Assembly (NCBI GenBank): GCA_024644945.1
Contig: JAHEGU010000001.1
Coordinates: 153,937 to 217,936 of the forward strand
Direction: 5' to 3'
Source of the DNA: Gammaproteobacteria bacterium
GTDB lineage: Bacteria > Pseudomonadota > Gammaproteobacteria > Arenicellales > Poriferihabitantaceae
Length of the DNA: 64,000 nucleotides
The number at the start of each line of letters is the position of its first letter. Within the stretch, counting starts at the first letter, position 1. Shown piece after piece: positions 44,349-53,699 of this stretch. The translations under genes were made by a program, and so were the position numbers. The notes below the pieces were generated by a model. That model saw nothing but the letters and a program-made list of their open reading frames with translations, had not been told where the DNA came from and searched no databases.

Positions 44349-44617
44349 CCGATATGAAGACAGATAATAACCGCCTGACTCTGTACATCCGAGATTACTG
44401 TATGTACTGCAATAGGGTATTGCATGTAGCTCAGCTGTTGGGTCTCGAACTGGAGATCCGCAATATCTGGCAGGATCGCAGCTACGAACAGGAGCTGGTC
44501 GAGGCAACTGGCAGGCGAATGGTGCCAGTGCTGGTGATCGAGAAAGGAGAGGGCGGTCAAACCTGGATGCCGGAATCCAGGGATATTATTCGTTATCTCG
44601 AGAGTAAATCAAAATAG
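44345..44617 (+). CDS. Glutaredoxin-like protein
   Basis: A 90-residue protein with a glutaredoxin/GST N-terminal fold. Active site YIRDYCMYCNRVLH (CMYC), cis-Pro in RRMVPVLVI, and the C-terminal MPESRDIIRYLES typical of glutathione-binding. It could reduce glutathione mixed disulfides; CxxC type. Overlaps the sirtuin by 4 bases, so translation is coupled. The coupling suggests work in one process, unknown. It ends the assembly transcript; no clear terminator follows. Confidence 0.82.
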   Translation: MTDMKTDNNRLTLYIRDYCMYCNRVLHVAQLLGLELEIRNIWQDRSYEQELVEATGRRMVPVLVIEKGEGGQTWMPESRDIIRYLESKSK

Positions 44618-44684
44618 GATAAATCGCCGCCCACCACGAGGCATGTACCAGATAGAGGGGTCAGAATTCCTGTTCGAACATTAA

Positions 44685-45416
44685 TCATTCCGTAGATCGG
44701 TTCTTGAGCCAGCTTCGAATCACGGGGGTTTGGCGTCGACTGATCTCGACGTGGTCAGGGATGCCACGGAAAAACACGCACCAATGCCCATCTTCGTTTT
44801 TCTCCAGACCTTCCAGATGGCCGGTAGAGATCAGCGCATTGCGGTGTACGCGAATGAAAGTATCCCCTAACTCTTGCTCGAGGTTATTGAGCGTATCGTT
44901 CATCAAGTATTCTTCTTTGGCGGTTTTTACCACCACGTACTTATTTTCGGCTTTCAGGTAGCATATGCTTTGAATTGGCACTAACTTAATCTTGCCTTTC
45001 TGGCTGATTGAGATGTGCATGCTGCGCGTCGCTTTTTTAAGGGACTCCGATTGAACCTTAGTGATTGGGTCCGCTTTTTGCAGCGCCCTTTTTAAGCGGT
45101 CGATCTGGACGGGTTTCAGCAGGTAATCAATGGCATTGGCGTCGAATGCTTCCAGTGCATACTCGCTATATGCGGTGGTAAAGATGACGGCTGGAGAATA
45201 ATCCAATCCCGAAAGGTGATATACCAGCTCGATCCCGCTGATGCCTGGCATCCTAATATCTACCAAGGCCGTGTCGGGACGTTCGGACTCGCAAAGATCA
45301 AGAGCCTGCTGGCCGTTTTCAGCTTCTAAGACCTCTGCTTTAGGGTCCAGTCGCAGCAGTAGCTCTTTCAGTCTGGCCCGAGCCAGGAACTCGTCATCAA
45401 TAATTAAATATTTCAT
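44685..45416 (-). CDS. LytTR response regulator (AlgR-like)
   Basis: A 243-residue response regulator. Receiver domain at residues 1-120 with acidic Asp7-Asp8 and phosphoacceptor Asp53 (LVDIRMPG), Thr in FTTAYSEYALEAF and Lys in DYLLKPVQ. The LytTR DNA-binding domain fills about 140-240 (CYLKAENKYVVVKTAKEEYL, IRVHRNALIST). AlgR is of this kind. It follows the sensor gene by 51 bases in the same direction, and both are near argH, as in Pseudomonas. Targets unknown. Confidence 0.9.
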   Translation of the reverse strand: MKYLIIDDEFLARARLKELLLRLDPKAEVLEAENGQQALDLCESERPDTALVDIRMPGISGIELVYHLSGLDYSPAVIFTTAYSEYALEAFDANAIDYLLKPVQIDRLKRALQKADPITKVQSESLKKATRSMHISISQKGKIKLVPIQSICYLKAENKYVVVKTAKEEYLMNDTLNNLEQELGDTFIRVHRNALISTGHLEGLEKNEDGHWCVFFRGIPDHVEISRRQTPVIRSWLKNRSTE

Positions 45417-45467
45417 ATACTTAAATCTAGTTTAAATACTCACACGATACAGAGCGAATTTCCATTC

Positions 45468-46505
45468 TTATAGAGGTAGACGGATAGTCACGGTGTACTG
45501 ATCTTCCGCCTCATGAGCGTCGAATGTTCCACGGGCACCGAATGTCCTATAGATCCTGTCTCGCAGGTTTTCCTGGGCGACCTTGTTTCCCGTGCTGCGC
45601 TTGATACTGCCCTCTGGCAATGGATTAGTGATTTGAATAATCAGCTGCTTATCAACAACCTGGACGCTAAGATTAATTGCGCCTCCTTTAAATCGAGTTT
45701 CTATGCCATGGTACACCGAATTTTCCAGTAATGGCTGTAACATCAGTACCGGAACCTGAATACCCAAGGCATCCGGATCAATCCGACTGTTGACCTGTAA
45801 GCGCTCCCCCAATCGAGTTTTTTCCAGATATAGATACTTGTCAGCCAGTTCGAGTTCTGCCTTCATCGGCACTAACTCGCGCTTGTCTGCCATTACAACT
45901 CTAAATACGTCAGCGAGATTATATAGAGCTTTTTCTGCCCTCGCCGGATGAAGACTGATCAAGTGGGCGACACTGTTTAAAGTATTAAACAGGAAGTGTG
46001 GACGAATACGAAATCCAAGATTGGAAAACTGCGTCATTTCAGACTCTTTGACCAGCGCACGGGTGGAATACACTTCCTTCTCTACCCAGAAAAGCGGCAA
46101 TCCAAGTACTATCACCATCATCACCATCATGCTGGCGGACTGCGTATTGATATCTCCTAGATAGGGTATTTGCCAGTTGTTGCCAAACTGACCCCCTGCG
46201 AGGCTAATTATCAGATAAATAATTCCCGCTACCATGACTACAACGGCCCAACAAAAAAACACCCCCAGGTTGGCGCGCATCTGCATGACTATATCGCTAA
46301 AAAGTCGCAGTAATAGGAGTGAAAACAGCACAAATACACTCACTAGCACAAGATGACTCAAGATTTGTTCAAAACTGATCGGTGAAAAAAGATCAGCCCC
46401 ACGATTGGAAGCCCACACCAACAGGAGGCCGATCAGCGATGCGATGACAAATCGGATCGGGAAACCGGCATTTCTAAATTCCAGCTGAAGATAGTTTTGT
46501 TGCAC
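45468..46505 (-). CDS. LytS/AlgZ-type sensor histidine kinase
   Basis: A 345-residue membrane histidine kinase. Four membrane helices fill residues about 15-140; then the His_kinase domain begins with FRIRPHFLFNTLNSVAHL (His170), and the N box is PLLENSVYHGIE. ATPase G motif is weak, as in AlgZ/FimS. Adjacent to its regulator and divergent from argH, as in Pseudomonas algZ-argH. No periplasmic sensor domain is apparent, so the signal probably lies in the membrane. Confidence 0.88.
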   Translation of the reverse strand: MQQNYLQLEFRNAGFPIRFVIASLIGLLLVWASNRGADLFSPISFEQILSHLVLVSVFVLFSLLLLRLFSDIVMQMRANLGVFFCWAVVVMVAGIIYLIISLAGGQFGNNWQIPYLGDINTQSASMMVMMVIVLGLPLFWVEKEVYSTRALVKESEMTQFSNLGFRIRPHFLFNTLNSVAHLISLHPARAEKALYNLADVFRVVMADKRELVPMKAELELADKYLYLEKTRLGERLQVNSRIDPDALGIQVPVLMLQPLLENSVYHGIETRFKGGAINLSVQVVDKQLIIQITNPLPEGSIKRSTGNKVAQENLRDRIYRTFGARGTFDAHEAEDQYTVTIRLPL

Positions 46506-46683
46506 GAATAGAAGAGTATTTTTATCGCACTATTTTAACCGACTAGGGCGTCGCTTTGGTTATAAGTAAACCAGTACCTGGGCGCTAAACACTTCGGATG
46601 AGCGATGTCCTTTCGGGAAATCGAGGTAAGACGCTGAATCTGACAGTCGCCGACTCTAGTAGGGGGTATTAAATCAAAAAGAG

Positions 46684-46708
46684 TACTCCCCTGCACAGCA
46701 GGGGAGTA
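46684..46708. terminator. Perfect 11-bp hairpin, terminator-like
   Basis: TACTCCCCTGC, loop ACA, GCAGGGGAGTA. On the plus strand it is followed by TAATAATTTT; on the minus strand by CTCTTTTTGA. It could act either way, but it lies in a divergent region where no known transcript should end. Confidence 0.6.
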
Positions 46709-46868
46709 TAATAATTTTGATCGGGTCGAACAGAATGGGGGTTCTGCTGAAGGGGGTAAAGACCCGACTAGCGGGTGGTTCGTCCTACCCGCGACGTAAG
46801 TAGACTACTTTGAGCGGTGTTCGTCAAATAATTCAGATAAATGGTAGGTTTTTGCCGACCAGCTGCAA

Positions 46869-46897
46869 TTGTTTCCGGCAATTTTGCCCATTATCTA
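46869..46897 (+). promoter_or_regulatory. Candidate argH promoter
   Basis: TTGTTT and TATCTA spaced by 17 bases. The start of transcription would be near 46904, giving a leader of about 22 bases; this leaves the hairpins upstream outside the argH message. Confidence 0.4.
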
Positions 46898-46925
46898 AGC
46901 GATTTACTCGATTTTTAGTCCAAAT

Positions 46926-48317
46926 ATGAATCAAAAGAAACTATGGGGCGGGCGCTTCAGCGGCTCGACCGACGCGCTCATGGAAGCGTTTTCTCAGTCT
47001 GTTAGCTTTGACTGGCGACTTTATCGTCAGGATATTCGGGGCTCAATCGCTCACGCTCGTATGTTGCAAGCCACGGGTGTGTTGAGCGAGCAGGATTTTG
47101 CTGACATCGAGGCGGGCCTAAAGAACATACAGAGTGAGATTGAAAACGATAAGTTTGACTGGTCTGAAGCGCTGGAAGACGTGCATATGAATATTGAGGC
47201 CGTACTCACTGAGCGAATTGGAGATGCAGGAAAGCGGCTGCATACCGGCAGATCGCGTAATGATCAGATTGCAACCGATATGCGACTTTTCCTGCGCGAC
47301 GGTCTGGACGCAGTGTGTCAGGCCTTAACCGAGCTGCAACTAACTCTGGTGGTATTGGCCAAGCAACAGGCAGCTGTAATCATGCCCGGCTACACACATA
47401 TGCAAAGTGCCCAGCCGGTTACCCTGGGGCATCACTTACTCGCCTGGAATGAAATGCTCCAGCGGGACTACGAACGGCTCACTGATTGTCGAAAGCGGAT
47501 TAACGTCAGTCCCCTCGGCGCCGCCGCTCTGGCCGGCACCAGCTATCCTATTGACCGCGAGATGACAGCCAAAGAACTTGGATTTGACCGGATTGCGGTG
47601 AATAGTTTGGATGCGGTATCGGATCGGGACTTCATTATCGAATTTAATGCCCATGCGGCGTTAATGATGGTGCACTTGTCACGGATTGCCGAAGAGCTTG
47701 TCTTATGGTCTAGTGAGGGATTCGGTTACGTCGATATGGGCGATGCCTTTTGCACTGGATCGAGCATCATGCCGCAGAAGAAGAATCCCGACGTGGCGGA
47801 ACTCACGCGCGGTAAATGTGGTCGTGTGAACGGAAACCTGATGGCACTGTTGATGCTGATGAAAAGCCAGCCACTCGCTTACAACCGCGATAACCAGGAA
47901 GATAAAGAGCCGATGTTCGACTCTCTGGATACTTCAATCATGTGTCTAGAGGTGTTTGCCGCCATGTTTGCACAGGTAAAGTTCAATCAGGAGGCGATGT
48001 ATCGCGCAGCCGCAAGAGGCTATTCTACGGCTACGGACCTGGCAGACTATCTGGTGCGCAAAGGAGTGCCTTTTCGCGATGCCCACGAGGTAGTGGGCAA
48101 GGTGGTAGGACTGGCGGCGTCGGATCGCATCGAACTGGAGCAGGTTCCTCTATCCCAGTTACAGCGATTTAGTGATGTCATTGACTCGGATGTTTATGAG
48201 GTACTGACCCTGGAAGGCTCCGTTAATGCGCGAAATCATATTGGTGGAACCGCCCCGGAGCAGGTTAAAATCGCCGCAGAGAAAGCCGAACGGCTACTTG
48301 CGGCGCGTGCGGAGTAA
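46926..48317 (+). CDS. argH: Argininosuccinate lyase
   Basis: A 463-residue ArgH, which splits argininosuccinate to arginine and fumarate. [20 protein letters not shown] at the start, [33 protein letters not shown], the family signature [13 protein letters not shown] (catalytic Ser), and TPA-like [19 protein letters not shown] are all present. Length 463 is normal. lptM and lysA follow, as in Pseudomonas. Confidence 0.97.
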   Translation: MNQKKLWGGRFSGSTDALMEAFSQSVSFDWRLYRQDIRGSIAHARMLQATGVLSEQDFADIEAGLKNIQSEIENDKFDWSEALEDVHMNIEAVLTERIGDAGKRLHTGRSRNDQIATDMRLFLRDGLDAVCQALTELQLTLVVLAKQQAAVIMPGYTHMQSAQPVTLGHHLLAWNEMLQRDYERLTDCRKRINVSPLGAAALAGTSYPIDREMTAKELGFDRIAVNSLDAVSDRDFIIEFNAHAALMMVHLSRIAEELVLWSSEGFGYVDMGDAFCTGSSIMPQKKNPDVAELTRGKCGRVNGNLMALLMLMKSQPLAYNRDNQEDKEPMFDSLDTSIMCLEVFAAMFAQVKFNQEAMYRAAARGYSTATDLADYLVRKGVPFRDAHEVVGKVVGLAASDRIELEQVPLSQLQRFSDVIDSDVYEVLTLEGSVNARNHIGGTAPEQVKIAAEKAERLLAARAE

Positions 48318-48369
48318 TCTTCGAGGCTTCAATGCATGGCGCACGGCAATAACTTGATGAATAGATTTG

Positions 48370-48543
48370 ATGAAAAAAATTGAAATACTGTTAGTTGCAC
48401 TCGTGGCGAGTCTGTTGTTAAGCGCATGTGGTCAAAAAGGCCCACTTTATCTTCCGCAGGAACAGCCCGCCGAGGCGGCGCAAGGGAATGATGCGGAGTC
48501 TGAAGATGAAGACAAGGAAGAAACAAGCAATACTGCCGAATAG
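48370..48543 (+). CDS. lptM: LptM (YifL) small lipoprotein
   Basis: A 57-residue lipoprotein: MKKIEILLVALVASLLLSAC is the signal peptide with lipobox LSAC (Cys20), then GQKGPLYLPQ, the LptM signature. The tail is acidic (DAESEDEDKEE). LptM helps the LptD/E lipopolysaccharide translocon to fold. Located between argH and lysA exactly as in many gammaproteobacteria. Start ATG at 48370, 53 bases after argH. Confidence 0.92.
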   Translation: MKKIEILLVALVASLLLSACGQKGPLYLPQEQPAEAAQGNDAESEDEDKEETSNTAE

Positions 48544-48589
48544 TCCGATTACCCCGTTTAACACCGGGTAATCTGCCCGGTCCCACACT

Positions 48590-49846
48590 ATGGATCACTT
48601 CCAGTATCAGGACGGACAACTGTTCGCCGAGCAGGTTTCCCTTGAGCATATCGCTGATCAGGTCGGTACGCCCTGTTATGTGTACTCGAGGGCGACTCTG
48701 GAACGTCATTGGCATGCCTTTGATAGCGCCTTCGGCGACTATCCGCATTTGGTCTGCTATGCAGTGAAGGCCAATGGCAATCTGGCGATTCTGAACCTGT
48801 TGGCGCGGCTGGGTTCCGGTTTTGATATCGTTTCCGGTGGTGAGCTCAGACGCGTGATCGCCGCGGGCGGGGACCCGGCCAGAACAGTATTTTCGGGAGT
48901 TTGTAAGCAGGACTGGGAGCTTAAGGAAGCGCTGGAAGCCGGAGTCAGGTGTTTTAATATTGAGTCCGAGGGAGAGCTAGAGAATTTAAGTGTGGTGGCG
49001 GCACGCATGGGCAAGGTCGCACCCATATCGGTGCGTATCAATCCGGATGTGGATGCAAAAACTCATCCCTATATTTCAACCGGTCTGCATAACAATAAAT
49101 TTGGACTGCCGGTCGAGACCGCTATGGCGGTTTACCGTAACGCTAGTGAGGACCCCAATATCGAGATCAGTGGAGTGGCTTGCCACATCGGTTCACAGCT
49201 GACGGAGCTTGGGCCTTACAATGATGCATTGGGGCGCGTACTTGATTTTATCTTAGCGCTTGAATCCATCGGCATCACTATCGATCATATAGATTTCGGC
49301 GGTGGCCTCGGTGTGCGCTACCACGATGAGACCCCGCCGAGTCCTGCGGAGTACTGGGAAATTCTGAACCAGCAGTTGTCATCGAGGGGAATAACGTTGC
49401 CTATTACCATAGAGCCCGGGCGCGCCATTGTCGGAAATGCAGGTATTCTGTTGACTCAGGTGAATTTCCTCAAGCTTTCAGCTTCAACTCGTTTCTGTAT
49501 TGTCGATGCCGGCATGAATGATCTGATTCGGCCGGCGTTGTATCAGGCATACCAGGAAATCGTACCGATCAAGCAGAATTCTGATGCTAAGCCGGACCGA
49601 TACGATGTTGTGGGCCCGATTTGTGAGAGCGGTGATTTCCTCGGCAAAGACCGCCTGCTGCGGGTGGCAAAAAATGATCTTCTGGCGGTCAGAACCGCCG
49701 GGGCCTATGCGGCGGTGATGGCATCAAATTACAATGCGCGTCCCCGACCGGCGGAAGTCATGGTCGATGGTGAGCACTTCCATATTGTGCGTGAGCGAGA
49801 GTCTCTACAACAACTCTACCAGGGAGAGCAGCTTATTCCCGGATAA
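48590..49846 (+). CDS. lysA: Diaminopimelate decarboxylase
   Basis: A 418-residue fold-III PLP enzyme that makes lysine from meso-diaminopimelate. PLP lysine is Lys60 in LVCYAVKANGNLAIL; HIGSQLTELGPY and DFGGGLGVRYHDE are PLP-phosphate parts; the active-site cysteine is in VVGPICESGDFLGKDR. Tyr in AGAYAAVMASNYN. Starts 46 bases after lptM. dapF does not follow, unlike in Pseudomonas. Confidence 0.97.
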   Translation: MDHFQYQDGQLFAEQVSLEHIADQVGTPCYVYSRATLERHWHAFDSAFGDYPHLVCYAVKANGNLAILNLLARLGSGFDIVSGGELRRVIAAGGDPARTVFSGVCKQDWELKEALEAGVRCFNIESEGELENLSVVAARMGKVAPISVRINPDVDAKTHPYISTGLHNNKFGLPVETAMAVYRNASEDPNIEISGVACHIGSQLTELGPYNDALGRVLDFILALESIGITIDHIDFGGGLGVRYHDETPPSPAEYWEILNQQLSSRGITLPITIEPGRAIVGNAGILLTQVNFLKLSASTRFCIVDAGMNDLIRPALYQAYQEIVPIKQNSDAKPDRYDVVGPICESGDFLGKDRLLRVAKNDLLAVRTAGAYAAVMASNYNARPRPAEVMVDGEHFHIVRERESLQQLYQGEQLIPG

Positions 49847-49892
49847 GGAGGGCCGTTGTAGGCTGCAATGCATTCATTTCAATTGGCAGCAA

Positions 49893-50786
49893 TCAGCGGT
49901 TACTGACCCCATGGGGGACGTGACCAGTCGGGACATACTGCCTTGCCGAATCGCAATGGCCGCTCTGGTCGTCAAAGAAAATATCGGCACCGAAGGTTTT
50001 AAGAAATTCCCCTTTATCCATCCCGCCTAGAAAATAACTCTCGTCAATCCTGATGTCCCAGGCTCTTAATGTTCGAATCACCCGCTCGTGAGCCGGCGCC
50101 GCACGGGCGGTGATCAGGGCTGTTCGAATCGGAGACTGATCTGATGGATAGGCTTCCTGAATGCCGTGCAAAGCTGCGAGAACCGGCTTAAACGGGCCAC
50201 CGGGCAGGGGCTGATTTGCCGCTTTTTTCTCGGTTTCGCTGAAGCGCTCAAGTCCGTGGGTTTGGTAGACTTTCTCCGCCACATCGGAAAAAAGCACTGC
50301 ATCGCCATCGAAGGCGATCTTCAACCGATTGTATTCAGAGCTTTCAACTCTGGATGGCAGTATCGTAGCGGCGGCAATACCATTATCGAGTGCTTTGCGC
50401 ACGTCTTCCGGATCTGCGCTCAAAAACAGCTCGGCGCCAAACGGATGAACGTAGCGGTATGGTGACTCGCCTCCGGTAAATGCCGCGCGACTGATCGAGA
50501 GGTCGTAATGTTCAATCGAATTAAAGACTCTAAGTCCGGTATCGGCGCTATTACGCGAAATCAGGACGATTTCGACCTGTTGTTTCTGGGCATCATTCAG
50601 GGCCAGAAATTTCTTTACCATCGAGAACGCAACACCGGGTTCGAGCGCCTCGCTCTCGTGTTCAATCTGATAGTGACAGTAGGCTTCTATGCCGTGCTCG
50701 ACGAATATGCGATGCCCTTCTTCCATATTGAAAAGCGCACGCGAGGAGATCGCGATCACCAGAGTATTGTCAAATGTCTTTGCCAT
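49893..50786 (-). CDS. 5'-nucleotidase (PF06189 family)
   Basis: A 297-residue protein of the 5'-nucleotidase family PF06189, related to vertebrate cytosolic 5'-nucleotidase I. Features: LVIAISSRALFNMEEGHRIF, VEIVLISRNSADTGLRVFNS (HAD-like Ser), ISRAAFTGGESPYRYVHPF, IAFDGDAVLFSD (acid Asp pair), and ADIFFDDQSGHCDSARQYVPTGHVPHG, written in parts (FFDDQSGHCDSARQ). It should remove 5'-phosphate from AMP or IMP. Starts 9 bases after aroE, same direction, convergent with lysA. Confidence 0.85.
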   Translation of the reverse strand: MAKTFDNTLVIAISSRALFNMEEGHRIFVEHGIEAYCHYQIEHESEALEPGVAFSMVKKFLALNDAQKQQVEIVLISRNSADTGLRVFNSIEHYDLSISRAAFTGGESPYRYVHPFGAELFLSADPEDVRKALDNGIAAATILPSRVESSEYNRLKIAFDGDAVLFSDVAEKVYQTHGLERFSETEKKAANQPLPGGPFKPVLAALHGIQEAYPSDQSPIRTALITARAAPAHERVIRTLRAWDIRIDESYFLGGMDKGEFLKTFGADIFFDDQSGHCDSARQYVPTGHVPHGVSNR

Positions 50787-50795
50787 CTATCCTGA

Positions 50796-51656
50796 TCAGT
50801 ATTTTTTAAGAAAACTGATGACCGAGGCGGTATCAGGTTCAAGGCCATGCCAGATTCGAAAGGATTCAGCCGCCTGTTCAACCAGCATACCAAGGCCGTC
50901 CGCGGCTTTTTCGGCACCCTTATCGAGTGCCCATTTCATAAATAATGTGGGTTCATCGCCGTACATCATATCGTAAGCCAGGGTGTGAGAGCTGATACAA
51001 CCCGGATCAATTTCTGGTAGCTCGCCTCCGAGGCTCGCGGCTGTTCCGTTAATTATTAGATCAAACTGGCCTGTTATCCGGTCCAGGGAACCGCCCGTAA
51101 TACAATCAAATCCCGTTTGATTAAATCGATGCGCCAGCGTGACTGCCTTTTCTGCTGTGCGATTAACAACGTGGAGCCGTTCAGGACCGCATTCAAGTAA
51201 TGGTCCTAGCACACCTCTTACTGCACCCCCTGCGCCTACTATAAGGATTCGTTTTTGCACCAGCGAGAGTTGCAGGTTCTGCTCGATATCTCGAGCAATG
51301 CCGACGCCGTCGGTATTGTCTCCTTGCACTAATCCTTCATCGCAAAACTTGAGGGTGTTGACGGCCTCCGCTAATTCGGCGCGTGCCGTTAGACTATTGG
51401 AATCCCGTCGACACATATTCCATGCCTCGACCTTGAACGGCACCGTAATGTTGAGCCCAGCACCATCGTGCGCAGCAAAATGGCTTACCGCTTGATCGAA
51501 GCCGCCAATATCCACCTGTATTCGTTGATAATCCATCAATACCCCACATTGACGGGCAAACAGATCGTGGATCATCGGAGATTTACTGTGTGCCACTGGA
51601 TTTCCCATTACCGCGTAGTGGTTCTTTTGGGCTTTGAAGTCGAATAAATCGCTCAC
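50796..51656 (-). CDS. aroE: Shikimate dehydrogenase
   Basis: A 286-residue AroE, which reduces 3-dehydroshikimate with NADPH. Shikimate site: VMGNPVAHSKSPMIHDLF, NITVPFKVEAW (catalytic Lys), GDNTDGVGIARDIEQ (catalytic Asp). NADPH: ILIVGAGGAVRGVLGPLLE then VVNRTAEKAV. The C-terminal DGLGMLVEQAAESFRIWHG is typical. Length is normal. It lies between the TPK-like gene (26 bases) and the 5'-nucleotidase (9 bases), likely one leftward operon. Confidence 0.95.
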   Translation of the reverse strand: MSDLFDFKAQKNHYAVMGNPVAHSKSPMIHDLFARQCGVLMDYQRIQVDIGGFDQAVSHFAAHDGAGLNITVPFKVEAWNMCRRDSNSLTARAELAEAVNTLKFCDEGLVQGDNTDGVGIARDIEQNLQLSLVQKRILIVGAGGAVRGVLGPLLECGPERLHVVNRTAEKAVTLAHRFNQTGFDCITGGSLDRITGQFDLIINGTAASLGGELPEIDPGCISSHTLAYDMMYGDEPTLFMKWALDKGAEKAADGLGMLVEQAAESFRIWHGLEPDTASVISFLKKY

Positions 51657-51682
51657 TGTCGGTTAACTTCCCTTAGGACGGT

Positions 51683-52294
51683 TCACGCTTCTTTGTTCCT
51701 AAAAAGGAACAGCGGGGAACTGGTCTTGATGGTGATTACGCCATAACCTTCGTTACTCAGCCCGAAAGAGCTCACGGGAGCGATTCGGGTGCCGTCTGGA
51801 ATCTGGTATTTGCATCGGCCTGAAAGGGTAACCGTCGTGGCTTCAAATGCGACCAGGCTAAAAGTGCCGTGTACCTCAACCTGCCAAGAGCCCTCACTAA
51901 AAGCATCCACGGAGCGATCGATCAGAGCCGTGGCCGGTCGCGTACGTCGGGTGAGAAAGTGAAACACTTCACCGAGGTTCAGCAGTTCATGGTCGCGTCG
52001 GCCACCGAGAAAGCCGTGCATCTCAATATTATGAAACCCGTGACTGAGCAGACTGAGGGCAAATGCGAGGTCCGAAAAATCTTTTTCAGTGTCCAGTATG
52101 TGATCAAGTTCTCCAGCAAATGAATCTCCGTCACCTACAGAGAGACCGATATTGTGTTTACGACGGTTTGATCCGCCATCAACGAAAATGACCGGCTCAA
52201 TAATTTCCAGCTTAGCGTCTGCCAGAGGACCTACCAGCATAATACTTCCGCTATCACTGAAGCGCTCGAGGTATTCTGATGGTTTGTTCTGCAC
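51683..52294 (-). CDS. Thiamine pyrophosphokinase-like protein
   Basis: A 203-residue protein resembling the catalytic domain of thiamine pyrophosphokinase: VIFVDGGSNRRK, LSVGDGDSFAGELD, KDFSDLAFALSLL and GFLGGRRDHELLNLGEVF correspond to the TPK metal and ATP-site motifs (DGG, GDxDS, D-x-D, GGRxDH). The C-terminal half is beta-rich as in TPK. No thiamine genes are near. It might phosphorylate thiamine or another heterocycle; TPK itself is usually about 210 residues. First gene of the leftward operon with aroE. Confidence 0.7.
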   Translation of the reverse strand: MQNKPSEYLERFSDSGSIMLVGPLADAKLEIIEPVIFVDGGSNRRKHNIGLSVGDGDSFAGELDHILDTEKDFSDLAFALSLLSHGFHNIEMHGFLGGRRDHELLNLGEVFHFLTRRTRPATALIDRSVDAFSEGSWQVEVHGTFSLVAFEATTVTLSGRCKYQIPDGTRIAPVSSFGLSNEGYGVITIKTSSPLFLFRNKEA

Positions 52295-52454
52295 AGGGGA
52301 TTCCCGACTATATAATTATGTTAAAAACGCGTGATCTTTATTGTGTAAAGAATTCGTAAACATTTGAAAAAACCGATGAACTTCAGTTCGGTGAATGTTT
52401 GAACAACATATAATGTAAAGCCAAAAGCTGCAATCACCATATCTGTCCATCAAT

Positions 52455-53699
52455 ATGAAAGTCCTAAAGTTTCTGTTGCCGGTTCTGGTATTAGCTTTTG
52501 GTGTGGGAGGATTCCTATATTTCAAGGCTAATAAGACAAAACCGGAACCGATAAAGACTGCAGCCAGGGCTCCGGTTGTATCGGTTCAGGTAGTAGAAAA
52601 GACTTCCGCGTCCCCTGGCCTTACCCTGTTTGGGCAGATCGAAGCCCCCAGCAACAGTGTGTTGACAGCGGCCATCTCGGCTGATGTGCTGGAGGTGCTG
52701 GTCCTGGAAGGCAGCCGAGTGAAAGCAGGAGAAAGCCTGGTAAGGCTCGATAACACAGACGTCGCCCTGGAAATCCTTCAGCGAAAAGCGGAAATCGTCG
52801 AATTAGAAGCTCAACTGGAGAGTGATATCAAGCGTCATCAGGCGGATAAAGCGTCGCTTGCCAGGGAGCAGGCGCTATTGAATCTGAGTCGCAAGGATGT
52901 TGAGCGTTCGCGCACACTGGTACGTTCGAGCGCTGGTACCGAAGCTAATCTGGATGCCGCGCTTCGACAGGAGGAACAGCAGCTCTTAGCGATAACCCAA
53001 CGTAGGCTTTCGATAGATGATTTTGAGTCACGGCAAAAGTTATGGCGCGCAAGGCTGGAGAAAGCCGAAGCCGCGCTAAAAAGATCGGAACTTGATCTCG
53101 CACGAACAGAGATCAAGGCGCCTTACGCAGGTCGCGTGATAAAAGTTATGGTTTCCGCCGGTGATCGCACCACCACTGGTGCACAGCTAGTCCAACTTTA
53201 CGACGATACCGGGGTGGAGGTTAGAGTCCAAGTGCCCAGTCGTTATCTGCCGTCATTGCAAATGGTTATCGACAGCGCGGGTACGTTAAAGGCGACAATG
53301 GAAAACAATGGTCACGAGGTCAACCTTGAGCTTGACAGACTGTCAGCGAGTGTTACACCAGGTCAAGGTGGAGTGGACGCATTCTTCAGGACCAAAGAAG
53401 GTGCTTTGCCGACTCTTGGTACGACAGTTGGTATCAGCGTGGATCTTCCTGCAATTGATCAGGTGGTGATGTTGTCGACGGATGCGCTGTACGGTGCCAA
53501 CCGGGTTTATCGAGTGCAGGACAATACGCTTAGAGTGGTGAATGTAGTTCGTCTCGGGCAACGACAGGACGAGTATGGCAGGCAGCTGATGATTCTTGAT
53601 GGGACACCATTTGATTCGGGAGATATGGTACTTAGTTCACGCCTGCCTCAGGCCATCGATGGGCTGATTGTGGAACCTCTTCAGGCTGATGTCGACTGA
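52455..53699 (+). CDS. RND efflux pump periplasmic adaptor (membrane fusion protein)
   Basis: A 414-residue adaptor of the HlyD/AcrA type: N-terminal anchor (KFLLPVLVLAFGVGGFLYF), lipoyl half (SADVLEVLVLEGSRVKAGESL), a long helical hairpin at about 115-215, the second lipoyl half (RTEIKAPYAGRVIKVMVSAG) and beta-barrel region. No lipobox cysteine, so it is held by its helix. It links the inner-membrane pump to an outer-membrane channel; no channel gene is near. Its end overlaps the pump gene by 11 bases. Confidence 0.9.
   Translation: MKVLKFLLPVLVLAFGVGGFLYFKANKTKPEPIKTAARAPVVSVQVVEKTSASPGLTLFGQIEAPSNSVLTAAISADVLEVLVLEGSRVKAGESLVRLDNTDVALEILQRKAEIVELEAQLESDIKRHQADKASLAREQALLNLSRKDVERSRTLVRSSAGTEANLDAALRQEEQQLLAITQRRLSIDDFESRQKLWRARLEKAEAALKRSELDLARTEIKAPYAGRVIKVMVSAGDRTTTGAQLVQLYDDTGVEVRVQVPSRYLPSLQMVIDSAGTLKATMENNGHEVNLELDRLSASVTPGQGGVDAFFRTKEGALPTLGTTVGISVDLPAIDQVVMLSTDALYGANRVYRVQDNTLRVVNVVRLGQRQDEYGRQLMILDGTPFDSGDMVLSSRLPQAIDGLIVEPLQADVD

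Larger units (their letters stand above)
46506..46925. other. 420-base divergent intergenic region with strong hairpins
   Basis: Between the leftward kinase and rightward argH. It contains a perfect 11-bp hairpin (46684-46708), then a run of G-rich and C-rich segments that can pair in several mutually exclusive ways (46754-46792), and a candidate argH promoter at 46869-46897. No gene on either strand. Confidence 0.6.

Noticed and set aside
46707-46712. TATAAT after the 11-bp hairpin as a -10 element for argH
   Set aside because: No -35 at 15-19 bases upstream; the bases belong to the hairpin foot.
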